Source: Myxococcaceae bacterium
GTDB lineage: Bacteria; Myxococcota; Myxococcia; Myxococcales; Myxococcaceae
Direction: 5' to 3'
DNA: 6,556 bases
NCBI GenBank assembly: GCA_018262385.1
Contig: JAGSPQ010000322.1
Location: forward strand, 1 to 6,556
Both the position numbers and the translations under genes were made by a program. Below, piece after piece: positions 1 to 4,599 of the stretch. Every line of letters begins with the position of its first letter. Position 1 is the first letter of the stretch. Under the pieces are notes generated by a model, which saw nothing but the letters and a program-made list of their open reading frames with translations, was not told the DNA's origin and searched no databases.

Positions 1-1
1 C

Positions 2-448
2 GATGCGTTCGTGGTGCTGACGCCAGACGGGCGGGTGCAGCGGTTCGGCGGAGCGACCCACCCGGGCCAGAACAGCTCGACCGCGTCGCCGGACGTGACG
101 GGCGACGGGCGCGGGGACGTGGGGATGATCCGCCCCGGCAACTACCAGGTGGTCCCGAACGGGCCGCACGCCGGCGCCGCCTCGTTCCACGTGCGGACGC
201 TGGGCGGCTCGGGGAACCTGCCGGGCTGGCGCGACACGAACCACGACGGCCGCTTCTCGGAGAGCGAGCAGGCCGGGTCCGAGAGCCGGCGCGACACGCT
301 CAGTGGAGTGCTGTTCCACCAGGGCGGCTCGAATGCCCCCTCGTCGATCGGCTGCCAGACGATGAGCCCGGCGGAGTACCAGCGGTTTCTCAACGCGGTC
401 GGCGGCTCGCGCGCGTCGTTCACGTACACGCTGGTGTCGGTGGGCTGA
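2..448 (+). CDS. C-terminal part of a secreted-type protein with a YkuD/DUF5675-like H...SxGC motif (5' end outside window)
   Basis: The frame is open from the left edge to a TGA at 446-448, so this is the last 148 codons of a longer protein; the GTG codons at 11 and 14 are internal and need not be starts. Numbering from the GTG at 11, residues 28-36 (DVTGDGRGD) resemble the Ca-binding loops of FG-GAP/dockerin-type repeats. Residues 75-86 (DTNHDGRFSESE) match an EF-hand loop, with acidic or polar residues at loop positions 1, 3, 5, 9 and 12. Further on, FHQGG with His103 and SSIGCQTM with Cys115 recall the His and Ser-x-Gly-Cys of L,D-transpeptidase (YkuD) and DUF5675-like domains, where the Cys is the nucleophile. 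The fold assignment is inference from this short motif. A role in peptidoglycan cross-linking or cleavage, or in phage-type lysis, would fit but is not shown. The gene converges on the minus-strand block, and no U-rich terminator follows the stop. Confidence 0.7.
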   Translation, partial: DAFVVLTPDGRVQRFGGATHPGQNSSTASPDVTGDGRGDVGMIRPGNYQVVPNGPHAGAASFHVRTLGGSGNLPGWRDTNHDGRFSESEQAGSESRRDTLSGVLFHQGGSNAPSSIGCQTMSPAEYQRFLNAVGGSRASFTYTLVSVG

Positions 449-451
449 CCC

Positions 452-475
452 GGCTCGGAGCCCTCAACCGCGGTC
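452..475 (+). repeat. 24-nt core repeat, copy 1
   Basis: This copy lies 4 nt after the stop codon of the left gene. It matches copy 2 (593-616) at 22 of 24 positions. Both contain CTCGGA near the left end and the palindrome ACCGCGGT at the right end. Confidence 0.7.
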
Positions 476-592
476 CTCACGGAACCCTCGTCGGAGGTCG
501 CCTCGCCATCGGCGCCGGTTCGCCGACGCCCGGGCACGGAAAAGCAGGCGGGTGCTCTGGCGGTTGGTGACTGCGACCGCTCGGGTACGCCG

Positions 593-616
593 GGCTCGGA
601 TCCCTCGACCGCGGTC
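593..616 (+). repeat. 24-nt core repeat, copy 2 (ends in the 10-bp palindrome GACCGCGGTC)
   Basis: Same orientation as copy 1, with two differences. Its right end, GACCGCGGTC at 607-616, is a perfect palindrome. This copy is also part of the long left arm (544-650) of the degenerate inverted repeat. Confidence 0.7.
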
Positions 617-620
617 GGAC

Positions 621-722
621 CGCCGACGAGGGTGCGCGTGGCTCTTCCTCGCGAAAGCGGAGGTGGAGGTCTGGATCCCCGCCCAGCGGGGGCGGGGAAC
701 TCCACCTGCGTTCTCGTCGGCG
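621..722. repeat. Nested hairpin of about 102 nt (three perfect stem segments)
   Basis: Three nested perfect inverted repeats share one axis: CGCCGACGAG 621-630 with 713-722; AGGTGGAG 661-668 with 700-707; TCCCCGCCC 676-684 with 690-698 around a 5-nt loop. A possible further outer pair is CCTCGA 603-608 with 726-731. The 5' side carries a 30-nt insertion (631-660) that can form its own small stem capped by GAAA at 653-656, a GNRA-type tetraloop. This could be a structured RNA, a terminator-like barrier or a MITE-like palindrome. No promoter is visible and the transcribed strand is unknown. Confidence 0.55.
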
Positions 723-764
723 AGATCGAGGCGAGGGCCCCGGCGCACCATCCAGGCCGCTATC

Positions 765-866
765 AGATTTCCTCGGCAGGGCCAGATCGCCTGCGACCAG
801 GCGTGCGGAATCACTCGCGGGATCTCGCTGAGAAACGCCGGAAATCGGGTCCTGCCGAGGAAATCT
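765..866. repeat. Perfect 16-bp inverted repeat flanking a 70-nt centre (MITE-like or structured RNA)
   Basis: AGATTTCCTCGGCAGG at 765-780 is exactly complementary to 851-866. Two unmatched bases outside each end are followed by TA (761-762) and TA (869-870), so the unit reads TA-NN-IR-centre-IR-NN-TA. The centre holds a perfect 6-bp hairpin, CGCCTG 788-793 with CAGGCG 798-803 around a 4-nt loop. The sequence is slightly less GC-rich than its surroundings. TA at both borders with short perfect terminal repeats is the pattern of IS630/Tc1-mariner-derived miniature elements, but a long-stemmed small RNA would look the same. I do not recognise the family. Confidence 0.65.
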
Positions 867-945
867 TGTAGTGAGCCCACCGACCCGCCGGGGCCGGGGC
901 CTGCTCTGCGGAGGAAGAGCCCCGGGTTCGGCAGGTGGAGCGACG

Positions 946-969
946 GAGCGCGGTGGAGCGGTCCGAGTC
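946..969 (-). repeat. 24-nt core repeat, copy 3, inverted and degenerate
   Basis: Read on the minus strand, this segment matches copy 2 at 19 of 24 positions. It lies within the right arm (911-1018) of the long inverted repeat. The palindrome at its end is broken by substitutions. Confidence 0.55.
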
Positions 970-1032
970 CGGACTACCCGGGACCCGGGAACCACCGCTG
1001 GCGACCGCACCCGCCTGCCTTCCGGGCGGCGC

Positions 1033-1520
1033 TCAGAAGATCAGCCCGACCGTGCCCATCAGCTCGGCGTACCGCTTCGGCCCGTCGCCGAGCAGGCTGG
1101 TCAGCGTCGCCCGCAGATTGAACCGAAAGCCGAACGAGCTGCCCGCCAGATTCCGCAGGTCGAAGCTCAGCCCCAGCCCGGTATCAATCCCGCTGCGGTG
1201 ATTGACCCCGTGGTCTGCGTGGGACGAGAGCCCGAGGATCCCGGTGACCGGATCCGCCTTGGCGTACTCCCAGCCGAGCTCGTGCAGGTGGGCGAAGGCG
1301 ACGAACAGGTACGGCTTTACCCTCGAGTCCGACGGAGCCACGAGAAGATCCGCCGGTTGATCCCCAGCAGCCCGATCCCTCCCCCGGTCACCGTGTCCGG
1401 GCGCAGCCCGCCGGTGAGGCCGACGAAGATCTCCCACTTCGGCGGGGCCTCCTCGACCACCTCCTCCGCGACCGGGGCCTGGGAAAGAAGCGCCGCTACC
1501 ACCAGCAATGCGTTGAGCAT
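1033..1520 (-). pseudogene. Small exported, probably outer-membrane beta-barrel protein, interrupted by a frameshift
   Basis: Translation from the ATG at 1518-1520 gives a signal-peptide-like start (MLNALLVVAALLSQAPVAEE), then KWEIFVGLTGGLRPDTV, a first beta strand with glycines. This frame stops with TAA at 1317-1319, after 67 codons. A second frame, open through the same region, carries the obvious continuation: DLLVAPSDSRVKPYLFVAF from about 1350, then glycine- and aromatic-rich alternating segments, ending in GTVGLIF and TGA at 1033-1035. A C-terminal Phe is typical of outer-membrane barrels. The total of 488 nt is one base short of 163 codons, so one base is missing (or two are extra), most likely between 1340 and 1390; the five-C run at 1381-1385 is a candidate. 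An intact product would be about 162 aa. The 84 nt to the esterase hold an AT-richer patch with a 6-bp inverted repeat (TCATTT 1553-1558 with 1566-1571), but no convincing promoter or Shine-Dalgarno. It may be a true pseudogene or a sequencing error. Confidence 0.65.
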
Positions 1521-1604
1521 GCCGTCGTAGTGCCGGGAATTTCAGGGGGAATTCATTTGATCGGGAAATGATCGCCTTCCCGCCGGCCGGCAACCAACCC
1601 TTCG

Positions 1605-2618
1605 TCAGCTGCGCTCCAACCTCGGCACCAGGTGGTGGAGCGACCGCTCGAGCCGGTAGTTCACGTTCATGTGGCCGTCGTCGAACTCTTCGTGGGTCAG
1701 CTGCTCCACCCCGCCCTGCTTGAGCTCCTCGATCACGATCCGGGTGCCCCAGCGGAGGTTGAACTCGTCTTTGGTGCCGCAGTCGATGAACAGGCTCTTC
1801 AGCTTCCGGTAGACGTCGACGTGCTTGGGCACGAACCGCACCGGGTCGTGCACCAGCCACCGGTTCCAGGTCTCGATCTTCAGCCGCCCGGTCTGCAGAT
1901 CCACCGGCAGCTCGAGGCCCAGCGGCTCACCCTTCTTCGGGGAGTACGCCGCGGACATCGCGAGCATGTTGATCACCGTGTGATCTTCCCCGCGCATCTT
2001 GGTGGCGACCGCGCGCTCCTTGAAGTCGCGGAACCACGGCTCGATGCCACCCGCCCTGGTGATCGGCCCGAGCGCCACCGGCAGCTCGTGGAGGTAGCAG
2101 TACTCGAACCCCGAGTCGCCCGAGTGAACCCCGATGTGCTGGAAGATCTCGGGGTGAAAGCGCGAGATCACCAGCGCCCCGTAGCCGCCCGAGCTCTTGC
2201 CGACCAGCGCCCGCGCGCCGCCCTTGGCGACGGTGCGCAGGGTGCGATCGGCCCACATCACCATGTCGCGCGCGACGTAGTTCCGGTACTGGCCGATCCC
2301 CTCGCTGTTCATCCACTGGCTGCCGCCCAGCGCGCTCCAGCCGTCGATGAACACCCCGAGGCACGGGGGAATCGCGCCGCCGGAGATCAGCGCGTCGAGC
2401 CGCTCAGGGACGTTGCGGGTGAAGGGCGAGGTGTTGAGCCAGGACATCCCCGAGCCGGAGAACCCATGGAGGAAGTACACCACCGGGTACCGCTCGGCGG
2501 TGTTCTCGGCGTACCCCGGAGGCAGGTAGACCGGCGTCGGTCGGGTCGACGAGTCGCCCAGCGGATTCCCCTCGAGAGATCCGGCGAACACCTGGAACAC
2601 CTGCACGCTGCCTTTCAT
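1605..2618 (-). CDS. Esterase-D / enterochelin-esterase-like alpha/beta hydrolase
   Basis: This 337-residue protein looks like a serine hydrolase of the putative esterase family (PF00756 type). PVVYFLHGFSG (residues 45-55, His51-Gly52) is the strand and oxyanion-hole segment. The nucleophile elbow is GKSSGG, with Ser142 in the G-x-S-x-G motif. FIDCGTKDEF (277-286) places the acid at Asp284 or Asp280, and DDGHMNVNYR gives the catalytic His316. HSGDSGFEY (165-173) is the usual post-elbow strand. No signal peptide or membrane segment is seen, so it is probably cytoplasmic. Relatives act on S-formylglutathione, ferric-siderophore esters or acetyl-xylan-type esters; the substrate here cannot be read from sequence, and no siderophore or xylan genes are nearby. 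The ATG at 2616-2618 directly follows the TAG of the glycosylase gene, with a good Shine-Dalgarno upstream, so translation is probably coupled. Confidence 0.9.
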   Translation of the reverse strand: MKGSVQVFQVFAGSLEGNPLGDSSTRPTPVYLPPGYAENTAERYPVVYFLHGFSGSGMSWLNTSPFTRNVPERLDALISGGAIPPCLGVFIDGWSALGGSQWMNSEGIGQYRNYVARDMVMWADRTLRTVAKGGARALVGKSSGGYGALVISRFHPEIFQHIGVHSGDSGFEYCYLHELPVALGPITRAGGIEPWFRDFKERAVATKMRGEDHTVINMLAMSAAYSPKKGEPLGLELPVDLQTGRLKIETWNRWLVHDPVRFVPKHVDVYRKLKSLFIDCGTKDEFNLRWGTRIVIEELKQGGVEQLTHEEFDDGHMNVNYRLERSLHHLVPRLERS

Positions 2619-3341
2619 CTATGGCGTCCTCCCCAGCTTCTTCATCACTTCCTGCAGATCTCCCCACGCGAGCTTCTTCTCGGCCGGCACCCGCAGCAGG
2701 TACGCCGGGTGGAACGTCGGCATCAGCGGGATCCCCTCGTACTCGCGCCACTGCCCGCGCAGCCGGGTGATCGCGGTCTGGTCCTTCAGCAGCGCCTGGG
2801 CGGCGAACTTGCCCAGGGTGACCAGCACCTTCGGCCGAACGGACGCGACCTGCGCCTTCAAGAACGGCTCGCAAGCGGCGATCTCGTCCGGCTCGGGGTT
2901 GCGGTTCTCGGGCGGGCGGCACTTCACCACGTTGCAGATGTAGACCTCGTCGCGGGTGAACTTCATCGCCTCGATCATCTTGGTCAGCAGCTGACCGGCC
3001 TTCCCCACGAACGGCATCCCCTGCTGGTCCTCGTCGGCGCCCGGCGCCTCGCCGACGAACATCAGCTCGGCCCGCGGGCTGCCGGAGCCGAAGACGATCT
3101 GGGTGCGGCCCCCGCACAGCTTGCAGCGCTTGCAGTCGCCCAGCTCGGTGCGGATCTCGTCGAGGGTGCGGCGGGGCCCGGTCTCGAGCTTCGGCACCAC
3201 CGCGATCGCCGGCGCGCTGCGGGCGGAGACCACCGGAGCGGCGAGGTTCGGATCCTTCCAGATCAGCCGCGTGCCATCGGCTTCCTGCCAGGCCAGGTGC
3301 CTGCGCAGCTCCAGTGCGATCTCGGTGAGCTCGTCGCTCAT
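2619..3341 (-). CDS. Family 4 uracil-DNA glycosylase (4Fe-4S)
   Basis: This 240-residue enzyme removes uracil from DNA (from cytosine deamination or dUMP misincorporation), the first step of base excision repair, in the cytoplasm. Family 4 hallmarks appear in order: the CKRC cysteine pair (Cys70, Cys73); [11 protein letters not shown] (95-105), the uracil-pocket/catalytic loop; GMPFVGKAG (108-116); [13 protein letters not shown] (137-149) with Cys141; Cys157 (the fourth cluster ligand in the family); and the DNA-interacting HPAYLLR loop (211-217). An extra Cys76 follows the CxxC. Residues 1-60 form an unconserved-looking N-terminal extension before the core; such proteins are often named phage SPO1 DNA polymerase-related. 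The ATG overlaps the coaBC stop (ATGA) and GGAG lies 7 nt upstream (3349-3352). The stop TAG (2619-2621) abuts the esterase ATG. All motif residues are intact, so activity is expected. Confidence 0.95.
   Translation of the reverse strand: MSDELTEIALELRRHLAWQEADGTRLIWKDPNLAAPVVSARSAPAIAVVPKLETGPRRTLDEIRTELGDCKRCKLCGGRTQIVFGSGSPRAELMFVGEAPGADEDQQGMPFVGKAGQLLTKMIEAMKFTRDEVYICNVVKCRPPENRNPEPDEIAACEPFLKAQVASVRPKVLVTLGKFAAQALLKDQTAITRLRGQWREYEGIPLMPTFHPAYLLRVPAEKKLAWGDLQEVMKKLGRTP
2628..2634 (-). promoter_or_regulatory. Ribosome binding site of the esterase gene, inside the glycosylase 3' end
   Basis: On the minus strand GGGGAGG lies 9 nt before the ATG at 2618, within the last codons of the upstream gene. 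It supports this start codon and initiation right after termination of the upstream gene. Confidence 0.7.
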
Positions 3342-4552
3342 TCACCGGCTCCGTCGATCAAATCCCAGATCCCGGCCGCGACTTCCCGCTTGGCCCCGGA
3401 GATCGGCGTCTGGCTGCCCGCCGCGCTGAGCACCACCACCTGGTTGGCGTCGCCAGCAAAGCCGGACCCGGGCGCAGAGACGTCGTTGGCGACAATGAAG
3501 TCCAGCTGCTTGCGGCCGAGCTTCTCGCGCGCGTTGGCGATCACCTGCTCGGTCTCGGCGGCGAAGCCGATCAGCCTGGGCCGCTGGGGCCGGGCGTGAA
3601 CGCGCGCGCTCGCCTCGGCGAGCACATCGGGCGTGCGCACCAGGGTCAGGGTCTGCGGCGCCGCGGTCTTCTTCACCTTCTGGGCGGCGATCGTCTCCGG
3701 CCGCCAGTCGCTGACCGCCGCCGCGGCGACGAAGAAGTCGACCTCGTCGACCCGGGACAACACCTCGGCGGCCATCTGCTCGGCAGTGGTCACCGGCACC
3801 ACCTCGAGGCCCTCGGGCGCCGCGCCGGCCACCGGCCCGAGCACCACCGTCACGCTCGCGCCGCGGGCCCGCGCTTCCTCCGCCATCGCCAGCCCCATCT
3901 TTCCGGTCGAAGGATTGGAGAGGAAGCGCACCGGATCGAGGTGCTCGCGGGTGGGCCCGGCGGTGATCAGCACCTTCTTGCCGAACAGCCTCCCCGCGCT
4001 GCCCAGCCTGGCCACCGCGTCGACCAGCTCGGCCAGCTCGGCCAGGCGCCCGGCCCCGACGTCGCCGTCCGCGAGCAGCCCCACGTTGGGGCCGACCTTG
4101 CGGTACCGCGGCTCGGCCAGCAGCGCGGCGAGGTTCTCCTGGGTCCGCGCGTTCTCCCACATCACGGTGTTCATCGCCGGCGCCAGCAGCACCGGCCCGC
4201 GAAACGCCAGCAGGGGGGTGGTGACGACGTCGTTGGCGATGCCGGCGTGGATGCGGGCGATCAGATCCGCGGTCGCCGGGGCGATCACGAACGCGTCGGC
4301 CCAGCGGGCGAGGTGGAGGTGCCCGAAGCTGGTCTCCTGCACCGGGTCGAAGCTCTCGGTGAGCACCGGGTGGCCGCAGAGCGCCTGCATCGTCAGCGGG
4401 GTGATGAACTCGCGGGCGGCCGGGGTCATCGCGACCCGCACCTGCGCTCCGGCCCGGCGCAGCTCGCGGATCAGATCGCACGCCTTGTACGCGGCGATGC
4501 CCCCGCCGACTCCCAGCGCAATGCGACGGCCTTTGAGCCAGGAGCGGTCCAT
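3338..4552 (-). CDS. coaBC: Bifunctional phosphopantothenoylcysteine decarboxylase / phosphopantothenate-cysteine ligase
   Basis: CoaBC joins cysteine to 4'-phosphopantothenate (CTP-dependent CoaB half) and decarboxylates the product to 4'-phosphopantetheine (FMN-dependent CoaC half), two consecutive steps of coenzyme A synthesis. The CoaC domain spans about residues 8-180: [12 protein letters not shown] (12-23), [20 protein letters not shown] (77-96) with the active-site His78, and APAMNTVMW (124-132) with Asn128. The CoaB domain spans about 190-400: [18 protein letters not shown] (196-213), PSTGKMG (214-220), [13 protein letters not shown] (273-285), KVKK (292-295) and GFAAET (329-334). The usual ACGD of the CoaC flap reads ADGD here, so the catalytic cysteine position is Asp162 (codon GAC at 4067-4069). 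The start is ATG 4550-4552, giving 404 aa, normal for the family; a more upstream in-frame ATG would add 66 unrelated residues overlapping the previous gene. The Shine-Dalgarno is weak. Its TGA overlaps the glycosylase ATG by 4 nt. Confidence 0.96.
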   Translation of the reverse strand: MDRSWLKGRRIALGVGGGIAAYKACDLIRELRRAGAQVRVAMTPAAREFITPLTMQALCGHPVLTESFDPVQETSFGHLHLARWADAFVIAPATADLIARIHAGIANDVVTTPLLAFRGPVLLAPAMNTVMWENARTQENLAALLAEPRYRKVGPNVGLLADGDVGAGRLAELAELVDAVARLGSAGRLFGKKVLITAGPTREHLDPVRFLSNPSTGKMGLAMAEEARARGASVTVVLGPVAGAAPEGLEVVPVTTAEQMAAEVLSRVDEVDFFVAAAAVSDWRPETIAAQKVKKTAAPQTLTLVRTPDVLAEASARVHARPQRPRLIGFAAETEQVIANAREKLGRKQLDFIVANDVSAPGSGFAGDANQVVVLSAAGSQTPISGAKREVAAGIWDLIDGAGE

Positions 4553-4599
4553 CGCGGCTTCACTTACGCCACTGCTCCCCGGCGCGGAAGGGCTCGCTT

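Larger units (their letters stand above)
544..1018. repeat. Long degenerate inverted repeat: arms 544-650 and 911-1018
   Basis: The left arm and the reverse complement of the right arm share a perfect 12-bp outer end (GCAGGCGGGTGC at 544-555, complement at 1007-1018). A weaker 26-bp stretch of equal length in both arms follows, then CGGGTA, the 24-nt core, and after a single-nucleotide length difference a perfect 11-bp GGCTCTTCCTC (640-650, complement at 911-921). Counting by eye, the first 73 aligned positions (544-616 against 946-1018) match at about 50. The blocks are collinear with a single one-base gap, which is unlikely by chance even in GC-rich DNA. The arms could be two copies of an interspersed repeat in opposite orientation, or the ends of a decayed palindromic element; no transposase is present. 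Confidence 0.6.
449..1032. other. 584-nt non-coding region between convergent genes, rich in inverted repeats
   Basis: I see no believable gene here. The open frames on both strands translate to Arg/Pro/Ser-rich, low-complexity-looking sequence without domains, as expected for chance frames in GC-rich DNA. Instead the stretch is filled with repeats, listed separately: three copies of a 24-nt core, long degenerate inverted arms, a nested hairpin at 621-722 and a perfect 16-bp inverted repeat at 765-866. There is also a small 6-bp hairpin (TCGGCG 509-514 with CGCCGA 521-526, 6-nt loop). No hairpin is followed by a T-run on either strand, so classical intrinsic terminators for the two converging genes are not evident. 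The structures could nevertheless act as bidirectional 3' barriers. Confidence 0.75.

Noticed and set aside
621..722. Rho-independent terminator for one of the converging genes
   Set aside because: The stem is strong, but neither side is followed by a T-run on its own strand. It could still impede polymerase, but I cannot call it an intrinsic terminator.
765..866. Retron msr/msd region (myxobacteria carry retrons, which have flanking inverted repeats)
   Set aside because: No reverse transcriptase is encoded in the window, and the centre is only 70 nt without the paired msr/msd layout or a recognisable branching guanosine context.
621..870. Integron attC sites or a CRISPR array
   Set aside because: The hairpins lack the attC RYYYAAC/GTTRRRY ends, and there is no regular repeat-spacer pattern and no integrase or cas gene.
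464..1121. Several 79-219 codon frames on both strands of the convergent intergenic region
   Set aside because: The products are Arg/Pro/Ser-rich without recognisable motifs, overlap one another in many frames, and the DNA is dominated by inverted repeats. Nothing marks any one of them as a gene.
1317..1400. Programmed -1 ribosomal frameshifting in the barrel-type gene
   Set aside because: No X-XXY-YYZ slippery heptamer with a downstream pseudoknot or stem is visible at the join. A simple base loss or sequencing error is the simpler explanation.
1036..1860. A 275-codon minus-strand open frame spanning the esterase 3' end and the barrel-type gene
   Set aside because: Only its last ~110 codons look like protein (the C-terminal half of the frameshifted barrel gene). 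The N-terminal part is a shadow of the esterase in another frame.
1632..3599. A 655-codon plus-strand open frame across the esterase and glycosylase genes
   Set aside because: Its translation is His/Leu/Arg/Val-rich with no domain, and it runs antisense to two genes with full catalytic motifs. Long antisense frames are expected in such GC-rich coding DNA.
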